A stretch of 64,000 bases of DNA from Amborella trichopoda. Its lineage: Eukaryota; Streptophyta; Magnoliopsida; Amborellales; Amborellaceae. Position 1 is the first letter of the stretch. The number at the start of each line of letters is the position of its first letter. The stretch covers positions 29,311 to 93,310 of the forward strand of contig NW_006499883.1 in assembly GCF_000471905.2 (NCBI RefSeq), in the 5' to 3' direction. The notes beneath the pieces are model-generated. The model ran no database searches. It was not told the DNA's origin and saw only the letters and a list, made by a program, of their open reading frames with translations. Below, piece by piece: positions 36,601 through 49,268 of the stretch. Both the position numbers and the translations under genes were made by a program.

Positions 36601-39600
36601 TACTAAACCATACCAAGGTAATAGTCAGATTCTCAAAAGCTAATACGGAGAAACTGAATATTATTGGTACTGATAATCTTTTCACTTTCTATCTCCCATA
36701 GTGCATCTTTTCATTTACGTAATGTCCTCTTCGTTCCTAAATTAACTGCTAGTCTAATCTCTGTGGGCCAACTAGCTGATGATGGTTACAATATTCAATT
36801 TTCTCGGGATGGTTGTCTAATACAAGACCAACGCACTGGGAGAGTGATAGGGAAAGGGCGTAGAATTGGTCGTTTGTTCGCCTAGGAGTTTGAGAGATGC
36901 TTCTTTCTTTTCTCCAACGAATTGTGATTTTTTTGTTTCCAATAAACAATGGCATATGTGGCATCGGAGACTTGGTCATCCAAATGCAAATAAATTAGAT
37001 ACTTTGTTTCGTTCTGGTTCATTGCCCAATAAAGCACTTGACTTGAATTCTATCAATAAATCTTGTATTAGTTATTCTTTAAATAAAAGCATCAGTTTGC
37101 CTTTTTCGACTCAAGTATAGATAAAACAACTGCACCTTTCCATCTCATTCATAGTGATGTGTGGGGTCTTGCTCCAACTTTATCCAGAATGGGATATAAG
37201 TATTTTGTTTTGTTCATTGATGATTGTAAACGATATACATGGATATATTTTATGTGTCATAAATAAAAAATGTTCTCCCATTTTAAAACGTTTTTATCCA
37301 TGATTGCAACTCAGTTTAATATCAAAGTAAAAATCTTACGATCATGTCATATCTTAGAAGTTGTGAAAACCCTTATGCATAACTCTCGCATTCCTCATAG
37401 TTTTTGGTTTGAAGCTGCATCAACAGCGGTTTATCTCATAAATCGCCTCCCATCCTTGGTTTGGCATAAACAATCTCCATATTATTCATTATTTCATATT
37501 CAACCTGATTATTCTCTCTTGCATGTTTTTGGATCTGTATGTTTCGTTCATCTTCCTCAACATGAACGGACAAAATTTATTGTTCAAGCAGTCACTCGTG
37601 TTTTTATGGGTTATTGTCCCAACCAAAAAGGGTTTCTATGTTATGATCCAATAGCTCGTCGTATACGCATTTCTTGCAATGTCATCTTTTTTGAAAGCAT
37701 CTTTTATTAATCTTCAATTGCACAATCATCAGGGTCCTCTGCTCCTTTCTTTCCGGATTTCTCCACTGATAAACCATCTCACCTTTTAGCGCCTCAACAA
37801 CAAAGCCAACAACACCAATCCATGCACACTCCATCTCACCAACCAGACCAAAGTCAAACCTCCGCCCTACTTATAAGTGATTCTTTTCTTACTCCTATTG
37901 ATAGCTCTACTTAGTTACGACGTTCTTCACGTGTACTTCACCCACCTACTCGATATGGCTTCTCCCTTGATGATTTTAACTTTTCACTACAGCCTAGAGC
38001 TTTATTTACTTCTCTTGATACTATTGAGGTTTCTTCTAAAAACCTAAATCTCTGTTTACTCCCTAGATCATTATTTGCCCCTTTAGATTCAGTGAATATT
38101 CCTTCCTCCCACCAGCAAGCCTTGACTATTCCATGTTGGAAAGAGGCAATGGATGCAGAGATCAGTGCCTTATTGGACAATGACACTTGGGATCTTGTTC
38201 CGTGTCCTCCTCACACATCTATTATTGGAAGTAAATGGGTCTTTTCTGTGCAGCTTAAATCTGATGGTAGGATCGAGTGATATAAAGCATAATTAGTTGC
38301 TCAAGGTTACAAACAGGAGTATGGTATAGACTATGATGAAACGTTTGCTCCTGTTGTTAAAATGACTACTGTACGAACCGTAATTGCCCTCTCAGTTATT
38401 CGTCAGTGGACTATATCTCAGATGGATGTGAAAAATGTATTTCTCCATGGACATTTGAAAGAGACAGTATATATGCGACCTCCTCCTGGTTATTGCAATG
38501 ATAAATCTATGATATGTCATTTGAAAAATCCTTGTATGGTTTAAAACAAGCTCTAAGAGCTTGGTTTGAACGATTTCGACAGGTCTTTCTGCATGCTCGG
38601 TTGAAACAAAATGCTCATGACTATTTTCCATTTACTCATCATTGTTCTTCAGGAATAACAATCCTTCTCCTATATGTTGATGATATTCTCATCACTGGAG
38701 ACAACCTTGATAATATCGAACACTTGAAAGAGCTTCTCAGTCAATCATTCAAAATGAAAGATTTGGGTCCGTTAACTTATTTTCTTGGGCAAAAGATTTA
38801 TTATTCCCCTAATGAATACATAGTTAACCAAAAGAAGTACACCAAAGACTTGATCAAAATGGCCAACTTATCTGACGATAAACGAGTGTATACACCAATG
38901 GAAGTGAATGTAAAATATCGAAACGATGATGGAGACAAACTTTCGAATTCCACTCATTTATAAACTACTGGTTGGGAGTTTACTTTATCTCACTATGACT
39001 CGTCCGGATATATCTCATGCAGTACAGGTCGTTAGCCAATTTGTTGCTGAACCTCGTCGCATCCACCTCTCAGTTGTCCATCGAATTATTCGTTATCTAC
39101 GGGGTACATACCATAGAGGTCTATTATTCTCTTCTAACTCTTCTCTCCAGTTACGTGCCTATGCTGATGCGGATTGGGCAGGATGCCCTGATATTAGACG
39201 CTCAACCACTGGGTGGTGTATTTTTCTTGGAGATTCTCTTATATCATGAAAATGTAAGAAACAACTGTCTAAATCTTCTGCAGAAGCAGAATACCGAGCA
39301 ATGTCCTCCGCTTATTGTGAAATTACTTGGTTGAGATGCCTTTTGCAGGACCTCAATATTCTTCATCGAACTCCTACACCATTGCATGTTGATAGTATGA
39401 GTGTCATCCGTATTGCATCCAATCCAGTGTTTCATGACCGCACAAAGCATATAGAAGTTGATTGTCATTTCATTCGTGAAAAATTTCTGGCCGGAGAAGT
39501 TACACTTCCTCATATTACTTCACAACAACAACTTGCAGATATCTTTACGAAAGCAATGATTCATACTCGTCATGACTATCTCATTGACAAACTGATGATG

Positions 39601-42600
39601 TTCATCCAACGTCAGTTTGAGGGGGAGTGTAGAGATAGTTGAGGATAGTTTTTAACTAATTTTAATTTATCTTGTATGTAATATAGATATCTCTCTTGAT
39701 AAATACTAGATTAGTTAGTCATTATCAATAATTGATTAGCCGTATATTTATACGGTACTTTGTATACCCTTTATGATAAATCTATATACACAGATTTCTA
39801 TGGAGGATTCAGAATTTTAACAAGTATGATATAACACGTGTACATTGGGGTAAGTTGACCTCTCAAATCATGGATGGTGATGGAGAGCATGCCACAGAAT
39901 AAGGCATGACCTCAATGGAGGGCCCCACATTCTATCCATCACTATCCATAATTTCATTGAATGGTGATAAATCCAATGGACTACGACTTTATATAGTCCT
40001 TGAATTATAATATACTTTGCCTTGATGGAGAAGCCTGCATATCACAGTTGTTCCATTTAAGAGATCTGAGCGAGCAAAAAGAGATAGAATGAAAATAAAA
40101 TTGTAGTGAAGTGAAAAAAAGAATACCATAAAACCACCAGCATGAATTGTTCCCATCTCCATCGATTTACCCGTCTCTACCTCAAGCAGCTTCACAATGT
40201 GTTCTTTGGCTCGACCAATTTCCTTCTTTGACGCCCCATTGGTAACTGAGCATATTTCTGCAACCAAAAAGCACAATGATGCAGTCAGCTTTTGAAGGAC
40301 ACAAATATTGACCAGAATGTCATTTGCAATCGCAAATAGGTCTCTGTGCGATATATGACTACTATCTCAGGGTTTTTTCCCAATTTGGATGTTTCAGACC
40401 TCAAATCTTGGCTAAAAGGCAGTTAATTTTTTTATTATAAACTTTGGAATTAATTAAGAAGGTTTAGAGATTTTGATTTTATGTTGAAGTTAAAATTGTT
40501 TTCTTTTTGCTCTAGAAGTGTTATAGAAGATTTTAACTTCCTAATTTTGTGCACAGGCTGGTTTAAATTATAAAAGACCTAGTTCCTTAATGTTGAAAAG
40601 ATGGATTTTAAGTTGCTTAACTTCCAAGTTAAGCCAGATAAAGGGTTTCTACATCAATAAAATAAAGATGCAAGGCCAATCATAGAAGAGATTCAGGAAA
40701 AAATAAAGTTTGCTTTTGTTTGTTGCTGTTAATTCTATCATGAGGCGCTGATGCCTCTAGTGTTGATTCCATAATGTGACATTGATGTATCTTGTCAATG
40801 GTGCTGACTCTATGAATCCTAGTTTGGGGTAGTTGAAGTTGCCAATTCAATTCTACATACCCTAATTTGCACATGGTATAGACTCTTTATAGAAGTTAGG
40901 ATTTCTTTTCTTTCTTTTTTTCCCCTTCTCCCTCCATCATTCATATCTTATTTCTCTCTGTAACCCAACACCTATCAAAAGCCAAAGGTAAAACTGCCTC
41001 CATCGTCCTAGAAGCTCTCTTAAATACAGGAAAAGCAACCCCAAACAAGCCCTAATCATATACCTTCCATCCCAAGTATTTTTATTAATAAAACCAGCCC
41101 CAGAGGCCTTGCTTCCATCCTTGTATCCTGCTTGACTACTAAATTTCAGCAATTTGACTTCCCCTAAACCTTGTAATTCAAACCCTAAACTTATCTTAAC
41201 CTCATTAAGCCCGCCCCATAGAACTACCCTAAGTCCCACCTCCTTTAGGCGTCCTATCATCCACAACTCCACTACTACTCGCCTTAAGAGAGCTCAATAT
41301 AATCTAAACTTTGTAGGAAACCTAAAACTTTTGAAACTTCCATCCTAACTTAATTAGATCTCCAAAGATATACAAGTCCTTTTTTTGTTAGCCCAACTCA
41401 CGTGTTACACTCGAGTAGGAGCTATGTTTCCTGGGTTATACATCGGACAAGATCAATAGTCAAGTTTGTTACGGTCCTGAGATGTCCCCATCAAAAAATA
41501 CTAGGAAAGTAGAAAGCTAACAACTAAGATGTCCTAAAACAAATTACCAAAGTAGAAGGCGGTTGATGTAATGGGTTTTTTTGGTTCTTTTTTTTTTTCC
41601 TACTATTTTTAAGATTTTAGATTTGGAGTTATTTTGGGTTTCTAGTTTTCTTTAGGGCTATTTTTATCATTTTTTGGTTGTGGGAATCTACTAGGGTGGA
41701 CTCCCTTGCAGAAAGAGATGGTATATGCTCTCAACCTTTTAATTTTACTTTGATTTTCGGATTTATTATTTTCACCCTCCATCAATTGGTATCAGAGCTT
41801 TGAGATCCATAATGAAGCTTTCACAAACAATTACTGATCTAGTTATGAAACACATTGATCAAATAATTGAGAAAGCCAAATAAGACATGTTAGAAGGCCT
41901 ACGCAATAAGTGTTAAAAGATCAGCTCAATAGATGGCAACAAGAGAAAGAAAAATATGAAGAGGTAAATCTCAGTGTGAAAGATGTTGACAACTCAAATG
42001 TGCCCAAAATTTCGACAACCAATTATGAAGAAGAAGATACGCTAGTTGCAGTACGTGAAATATCATCATTTGACCTCAAAGGAGAAATCAACATTAAGTT
42101 GCGTATTTTAGAGGTCTATTACAATTTGATAATTAAGTCTTTGATCAACTATTCTTTTTGAAACTGTCTTCGATCAACTATTTCGTTGAAGAAGACAAGG
42201 TACCTAGAGAATATGATGAATTCAATAAGCTCGAGGTCGAGTTTTCCAACCCCGAGAGAATGATGTAATTAGTTTTTTATATTTTTTTTAAAAAAATTTA
42301 GTTTATTACTCTTTAGATTTTAGATTTGAGGTTATTTTGGATTTCTAGTTTTCTTTAAAACTATCTTTATCTTTTTTTGGTTGTATAGATCTTTGAGGTT
42401 GCAGATCCTGAGAGAGGATATATTCTCTCTACCCTTTAATTTTATTTTTATTTTTATAGAAATTTTATTATTTTTCTCCCTGCATCAGCTTTGAACCACA
42501 ATTCCAAATGGCTTACTCTTCTCTGCACCTGAAACCCCCACAAAATAATAAGAACCCTATGTAGCTTCTTCCTATTCTAACACATCCTTAATCTTCAACC

Positions 42601-45571
42601 ATAGAAACCTCCAATTCAGAGCAGAAACCATCTAAACTCCAAACCCTGGGCCTTTTCCAAAAACCCCACACCACTATTGCTCAACAAATGGAATCCATAT
42701 GACCCCAAACTATAACCCTGGTTCTCATAGAAGCGGCGAACAAGACAGATTTCAGTACTTTGATGATCATAAAGGGAGGAGCATAATCCATTTGATAGTT
42801 GATCACCAATGAAATATGTAAGCAATGAAGATAGCGACGATAAATCAAGGACTTCACCTTGGGAACTTAACAAGAAAGAAGAAATTTTGGCTAATTAGGA
42901 TTTGGGTGTTTCTCAAAAGACATAGAACATGCCTAATTGAATTGTGTGATTGGCGATCAAGTTGCAGAGGCTATTTTGCAATGGGCGAGAGTGGAAATAA
43001 GGATCTGGAGAGCAGGTGGAGGAATTTGTTTCAAGAAGAGACTTGAAGAGAATGGGGAGCTTTCTCTTGTCTCTCTCACCTCTTTCTATTAGCTGTTTTT
43101 TTCTCTTTTACTTTTAGATAGATATCATTTTAGTTGAGGCTCCTTTTCTTACTGCTAGGCCGGGGATAAGGCCATTGAGAGTTTCAGAGGATTTTGGATT
43201 AAACAACCACATGAAAGGGATAGAATTAGCTGCTTGTGGTTTTAAAACAACCAAACTGTCTAGTACCCCACAAAATAAGCTCATAAGGTTTTCAATGTAT
43301 CTTTGAAAATTTGCAACATTATTGAATGACAAGCCTTTTTATAGTTGACATCCAGACCAAGCCATACCTTTCACAGTGCGAGGCATTTGCTCTTGCCGAC
43401 AAGCAATATACAGGCAAGCTGCATAAATTGCATCCTGGTTTCTTCCTTTCACAGACTTTAGATCTTCCACCTTTTTATAGATCTCATTTGCCAGATCCTT
43501 CAAGAGAAATCATACCAATGATTAAACACAAATACTGAGAAAATCAAACCAGAACTATAGATCACATTGCTTGGAACAAATGAGTCTAAAACATCATAAA
43601 TTCTTATTAGTGATTGAAATATCCTTCAGAAAAATTTAAAAGCTAAAATACTTTTTTTGAGAATTTCAAAGCTAAAATATTGAAAACTATCATACATCAA
43701 AAAACGGGGCATCTGCAACACAGACTCCAATCTGTAAAGGTATTATATCATGAATGCTCACAATAAACCAAATGCATTACTGCCACGACTGTCCTGCAGC
43801 TAATAGCACGGATGCGATGGTGATTCTTTCATTCTTTTAAAAATAGAGGGATGACAAGGAAAGAATCATAAACCACAGCAAACCTCATCTAGGAAAGTTG
43901 TCAACCAGCAAGGTTAATATCACTACGTTACTTGGAGGCTAAAGGAGAAGTCATATTGGGACCTTACTACATGTGTGTTATATGATCCTCACTGACTTTG
44001 AATAAAGAGAGAAAGGTTGAGGGAGAAGAGAGACAAAAGGAGAGGAACAAGTTAGAGAAGGCATTCCGATGAGATACTACTTTGAATCTGCACAAGGACT
44101 AAGTTCCTGAGATTGGGTCTTCAGGTGAAAAAGCAAAAGAAGGATGCTATCGCTGACCGTTCCAGTTTTTCTCCTTACCATTCTTTTCTCATCACTTTGT
44201 CAAGACTAAGACTATCTATCACCTGTTGAAAAAAAAAAATTCCAAATTTCATTTATAATGTTTGTCACATTCCAAACTAGCCTGTGAACATTCTCCTTTG
44301 ACTAAACTAGATTTATATCTCTTAAAAAAGCCTTTTTCATGATAGCTTCACATAAGAATGTTTCGGCTTCTTCAGCTAGGATCATGGTTTGCGGAATTAT
44401 AGTGCAGTTGATAAAAATTGCACGTAATTGCAATAGCAAAGAGCTTTAAATAGCTGGAAAAGTTAAATGGCAGAATGTCAGTATACTAACATGATCCAGG
44501 ACATAACCACGTGTCAGCTGAAATGTGATTCACAAGGAAGATAAAAACTGAGAGGCAAATTTTCCAAAGCAGGAATGCAGAACCCAAAGCATCTGATACA
44601 ATCCTGAAAGATTAACTCCACACTTGATGAGCAAAAGAGGAATGTAGAAGGCGGTGGCGAACGGTTTTCTAAACACCCAAACATGAGTAACAAACATCAG
44701 GAAACTCAATACCCTGACAGAGCAAGTGATCACCAGTCAGAGGTTTATCCAGCATGGCTAACCAGTTAAAAATGAGACTCATCCTCGCAGTAAGAAAAAC
44801 CCTCCATGTGGGGGCTCAAGCTTTGCATGATAGACCAGGAGATCCCAATTTTGGTCGAAGGAGATTGACTTTGTGTCCTCAAGTGGATGAGGAAACTCCA
44901 CCCCCATGGAGGCTCACAATTACAATTGATAAGTTATTTCCTATGTCTATTTTGAGATGATTTTCCTTTGAACATGTACCCAGGGAAGATATTGAGAGAG
45001 TAGATGCACTTATTAAAAGTCAAGTGTTATGCGATAGCATCTTAGTGGGTGGCCCTTTTGAGTCAGTGGAAGGTCACCTCATCATCTCCTTGAAATGATG
45101 CTATTGATTGGCACTTTTACCCCATTATTGATTTATAATCATATACATTTGATGAGATGCTTTGTACTCTATCTTTTAAGGCAATTGAAGTCGCAGATGC
45201 ATGCACCAAGTGTCTTACTGGATGGCCCTTCAAAGTTACCGAGATATCACCTTGCCATCTCCTTGACATGATAGCATTGGTTTGTGCTTTTATTAGTCTC
45301 AATGAATTTTTATTAACATTTTGTTCCTCAAAAAAATAATTTGTTTAAAAAAAAAGGGGAAATTATAGATACCTCCCAAATTCAACTTTCTAGACATCGT
45401 ATCCCCCAAAACTTTTTGTATCCCACTGCAAACAGCATTAGTGTTTTTCTTTATATTTACCCCCAAGTCAAAAAGTCAATTGATTTAGGACAAAAACGCC
45501 CTTACTTTCTCTCTTCTCCTCTATTTGGGGGTCACATGACTCTCTCTCTCTGCCCACACTCTCTCCCAAAG

Positions 45572-45626
<55 letters not shown>

Positions 45627-45752
45627 GTCTACGTCCGTACCGTACGAACTACGTACGTCGTACCGGTACCGTAAACGTTTACGTACGGTCCGTAGACCGT
45701 NNNNNNNNNNNNNNNNNNNNCTCTCTCTCCCACACTCTCCTACTAACTAACC

Positions 45753-45795
<43 letters not shown>

Positions 45796-48700
45796 ATGCA
45801 GTCCGGCACATAAGATGCCGGACCAAAATTTTTGCGGTCCAGCACACTACCGCATTACCAACCTTAACTCAAATTCTAATCGGTACCGCAAAAATCTTAA
45901 TCCATAGCTAGAGAGAGAGAGAGGATGGGTAGAGAGAGACATAAAAAGAAAGACAGAGAATGAGAGAGAGAGAATGTGAGAGAGAGAATGAGAGAATGGG
46001 TTTTTAATTTGGGAGAGAGAGTCACGTGATCCCAAAATAGAGGATAAGAGATAGAGTAAGGGTATTTTTGTCCTAAATCCATTGACTTTTTGACTGGGGG
46101 TGGGGGGGGTAAATATAAAGATAAACAATATTGGGGTTTAGGGTGGGATACAAAAGTTTTGGGGGTTAGGATGGCTAGAAAGTTGAATAGGGAGGACCAC
46201 TTGCTGCAGTTTGTCTCCCATGGGCTTGTCTTTTGCACTATTTACCAATCCTCTTTCTTAAAAAATTAAATACATTTAATTGTCAAGAATGCAAACATGG
46301 TGTACTAGTAGTATAATTTGGATTAGAATAGCACAAAATGAGTCACAAAAAAGGAATAAGAATCACACTAATGTATGAATAATGTTTATTAGAAAATACA
46401 ATTTGATTCAGCATCACAAGAGGCAGATATGTCAAATGCTGTGTGCATCTATCTACATTCATCGTTAACTTGTAACATCAAAAGCACAAATCAACTTTCG
46501 CAGAGAGAGTGCACAACAAACAAAGGGAATTCCATATGGAAATGGTAATGGTCAGTGGATTGAATACCTTGATGGTCGGAACAAGTCCCAACCTGAAAAA
46601 ATCCAAAGACATAATCAGAAGCTGATCCCTTTTCCTCACCCATTACAAAGTAAAAAGAAATGATAGCACATTCTCTCAAAGAACAATTAAACAAGAGAAA
46701 ACCATGCACTTTTTCCATATATTGCAATGGATGAAATCCTCGTAACTCTGACAAGTACCCCATACTTCCTATAGAAGTGCTATGTAGCGTTGTGGAAATA
46801 AATTTCTCACTGTTTCATCAAAGGTTTCATATAATGAATTTGCAACTAGCTATGATATAACAGTTACATATAGAAAGAAGTTTCTCCTCGTGAGAAGCTA
46901 TTTAACTTAAGTGAATGCATTTCCAACGGCACTCATCCAAAGCGAACCAAATGAGAAGTAGTGCAAATGCAGCAAGTTTGCCCATTGTATTTCTGAAGAC
47001 TCTGACGATGAAAACGTTTTAATGGTACAAATACAGCAAATTGGAACAGGATGAATCACAGAAAGGAACTAAAAGCGCTCCAACAGATGAAAATGGCAAA
47101 CGACAACCATTGATCTTAAGTCAAATCATTACCCCCACTCCCCCTCTTCCAAGCTATCAAATTGATAATAGTCCCAAGTTCAAGAAAGTATATTATGCAT
47201 GCAGAATCCAGGTAAACTAACAATTTCAGAAGAATATGGAATACACCCTGGAAATTTCATGGAATTGATTTGAGAGTCAAAGCAGGCAGTATTACTGCCA
47301 GCTCAGCAACCAACCAATGGATTAATCTATAGTACAAACTTGAAAAATGAAGCAAAAGCAGTTAAAATGCAAAACAGACAAGGAATTTTCATATCAGAGT
47401 AAAGTTCAAAGACGGCTATGAGATATGTTTGTACACATATAGTTTAAGAACTCAGGTGCAAATACAGCTTATGGCTACAAGGACTGAAAATTTTGATGGA
47501 TAGATTTGAAAAAGATGTGAGGAATCTCCAATTGCTTTAATAGCTGTAAATATAGAAACTCAAGGAGGGCTCTACACGTACTACTCCAAGATTTGAACTA
47601 AAAAGGCTTTGAATTACCAACAATTTGGAAGAGATAAGCGACAAGAATAAGAGAAGGAGTGGACTAATACATCAGTCAAATCACTGAGTACTTAGTCATG
47701 CAAAAGAGTCAGCTAGCTCAATAGCACCCATGAGACGTGAGCAAAGGACACCTTTCTATTGCTGCATAAGTCAAATACTTCTTTCAACTTATCAGCAAGC
47801 ATCCACGGGAATGGTCCCCGCCATGGTCGGTCCCAAGCCAGTCATGCCAGTCCCAGGCCCAGAGAAAGGAGGGCGGTTATGTTAGGTTGGTGGTCAACAT
47901 AAAAGTTTGCCACATCTATTTCAAGAATCGTGAAGGCCGAAGCCAACCCCACATAGTTGGGATAAGGCTCAGATGATGATGATCAACGGAAATGGCCCCT
48001 TCCCAAACGTTCACTAATAGCACACAACTAATCCCCCTCCATAATGACAAAGGCAGAAAGAATACTTTTAAATAATAACAGCAATTTCAGCTTCATTGGT
48101 ATCAATGATGCACAGGAAGACCAGAAAAACAAGCAAGGTATTTTTACCAACATTAAAGAACATCAACAAAATGAAACAAGTGATCATTTAAGAATCAACC
48201 ATGCAAGAACCTGGTATAGATCCAATTTCTATATATTTATTCAAAATGGGGTGAGGGCCCTGCAAACAGTGGTCAGCCCAGGTTGGGAGATATCAAGGCC
48301 TACTAAAAGAAGAGGCATTTAGCCATTTCACAGATCAAGGGCTTGAGTACATACAGTTGAAGGTGAGGTATTCAGAAATTGGACAGTAAAATCGAGAATA
48401 GCAAACAGCATGAGCATTTTCTTCATTTCATCTAGTAAAGCAAGACATGACAGAATCAATTGTTGGGTAGAATGAAAACTCAAAGGCTATGTGTTTCACA
48501 CAATAGAAAGCACAAGAAGCACCATAAATGATAGGAGAAATGGCAAAAATCCCAAATGTCCATCATATTTTGTAGAAAAGCCGTTTTCTAAAATAAGGAC
48601 CATTCATTTGAGAAACCCTCTCTGATTCCCCCTTATTTCTCATTTCCCCAATTTTCAAAATAAGGTTTGTTTTTTGAGAAATCAGCCACATTTTACCCTT

Positions 48701-49268
48701 TTTCTCTTTTTTTTCATTTTTTTACCCACTTCCCATTTCGATTTTTGTTTGTCCTTCCACTTTTATCCTCCTTTCTCTGTTCTCTCCCCATTTCTTTATT
48801 TTCCATTCCCCCTTTCTCATTTTCTCCCAATATAACAGCCATTACCATTAAATGTCCTCTCTGTTGTACCACCATAACAGTGTTTTTAAATTCTTCATCA
48901 ACAGTCTAAGCATACCTTTCAGCCATGGCAGCTATGGTGCCGAAAGCTTGGATAAGGGAGCGATCAGGGTTGGAGCCACGATTTTGCCATCGACCAAGAG
49001 ATGAAGAGAGGAAGTCACCCTGTGCACCATTGGGTTTTGAAATCACAGTTGAGAGGCCCCCATCACTGAGCAGTGGGTTGTATGCAGCCCCGACACGAAC
49101 TGGGTCGGTGTCGCCACTCTCATTCGCAAAAGTCCTCCACTCTGAGGTCTCATCAATGGAGTGTGCCTCCAAAACCAATCCACACTCTGAACACACTGTG
49201 TCACCAGCCGAATGGTCAAACACCACCTCTGTCTGAGTCTTGCACTCTGGGCAATGCATCTCCGTCAT
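33643..49268 (-). CDS. TFIIB: General transcription factor TFIIB
   Basis: Seven exons join without a stop into 314 codons: 49268-48916, 46592-46568, 43497-43368, 40257-40127, 34599-34511, 34130-34048, 33776-33643. TFIIB bridges TBP on promoter DNA and RNA polymerase II in the nucleus. Visible parts: an N-terminal zinc ribbon (Cys6, Cys9, Cys26, Cys29), the B-finger region ([15 protein letters not shown]), a first cyclin fold ([19 protein letters not shown]), a second cyclin fold ([18 protein letters not shown]), and the C-terminal [19 protein letters not shown]. The length is close to Arabidopsis TFIIB1 (312). All six introns are GT-AG and every phase fits. Some positions depart from the usual plant sequence (HAGGFM for [23 protein letters not shown]), so it may be a diverged paralogue. 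Introns: 271, 380, 5527, 3110, 3070 and 2323 nt, 3' to 5'. Confidence 0.95.
33796..33973. repeat. Four-unit minisatellite in the last TFIIB intron
   Basis: Four copies of GTATCCACCARTTATCACAA followed by CACATGCAT and a variable (CT)n run, starting at about 33796, 33835, 33882 and 33933. The (CT)n length grows from 5 to about 10 units. It lies 20 nt upstream of the acceptor of the final exon, reading on the minus strand, and occupies most of the 271-nt intron. Confidence 0.85.
34654..34890 (+). repeat. 5' LTR of the younger copia element
   Basis: 237 bp, TGCAGAGATAG to TTTTAACA. It holds an extra internal about 42-bp partial duplication (the motif TTGATAAAKACTAGATTA occurs twice) that the 3' LTR lacks. 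Confidence 0.95.
39628..39822 (+). repeat. 3' LTR of the younger copia element
   Basis: 195 bp, TGTAGAGATAG to TTTTAACA, followed directly by the AGTAT target duplication. Confidence 0.95.
41564..42487 (+). mobile_element. TRIM-like short LTR element in TFIIB intron 3
   Basis: Two direct repeats, 41564-41784 and 42261-42487, both begin TGATGTAAT and end CATCA. The primer site TGGTATCAGAGC follows the left repeat at 41787. The interior is only about 475 bp and holds a short charged frame (about 41910-42161) with no pol domain. The small size, LTRs and primer site fit a terminal-repeat retrotransposon in miniature or a heavily deleted element. No matching target duplication was found and the LTRs are well diverged, so it is old. 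Confidence 0.75.
45580..45619. repeat. (CT)n microsatellite left of the gap
   Basis: About twenty CT units ending at the CpG-rich odd sequence. A second (CT)n run lies to the right of the gap at 45757-45791. Confidence 0.9.
45620..45720. other. Assembly gap (20 N) and anomalous CpG-rich flank
   Basis: 45701-45720 are N. The 81 bases before it are built from ACGT, CCGT and TACG-like words with about 14 CpGs, unlike the CpG-poor neighbourhood. This is probably an unreliable read end or filler beside a hard (CT)n hairpin. It lies inside a TFIIB intron and does not affect the coding sequence. Confidence 0.75.
46568..46592 (-). other. TFIIB: 25-nt TFIIB microexon (exon 2)
   Basis: TTTTTTCAG|G...AAG|GTATTC on the minus strand gives 25 nt that complete an Arg codon and add LGLVPTIK. 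This matches the invariant stretch between the zinc-ribbon exon and the first cyclin repeat of plant TFIIB. Without it the frame shifts (353 plus 130 nt), so it is essential. Confidence 0.9.

Larger units (their letters stand above)
34654..39822 (+). mobile_element. Ty1/copia LTR retrotransposon, younger, broken, in TFIIB intron 4
   Basis: Complete outline: 5-bp duplication AGTAT (34649-34653 and 39823-39827), LTRs TG...CA, primer site TGGTATCAGAGC (34891-34902, initiator tRNA-Met), polypurine GAGGGGGAG before the 3' LTR. The parts in order are gag with CCHC zinc knuckles (about 35476-36348), protease-like and GAG-pre-integrase (about 36540-37100), integrase (about 37130-37710), reverse transcriptase (about 38090-38960) and RNase H (about 38980-39640). 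The coding region is broken in about ten places. LTRs differ at about 6 percent of sites plus one indel, so it is roughly half as old as the copia element at 18148. It lies antisense to TFIIB and leaves the intron's splice sites intact. Confidence 0.95.
45355..46196. repeat. Large foldback element in TFIIB intron 2
   Basis: The left arm (about 45355-45575) and right arm (about 45985-46196) are inverted copies of about 210 bp with clear similarity: ATTCAACTTTCTAG, CCCCCAAAACTTTT, GTATCCCAC and the CAAAAAGTCAATTGA block at the left have mirror counterparts at the right. The loop holds (CT)n and GA-rich sequence, a CpG-rich oddity and the N gap. The size and structure fit a foldback/MITE-type DNA transposon. 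Confidence 0.75.

Noticed and set aside
45341-46238. ORFs on both strands near 45.4 and 46.1 kb
   Set aside because: They lie in the two arms of the foldback element and mirror each other; non-coding.
46593-48915. A possible extra TFIIB exon in intron 1
   Set aside because: The phases of the 48916 and 46592 boundaries fit exactly and the protein sequence is continuous, so no exon is needed.
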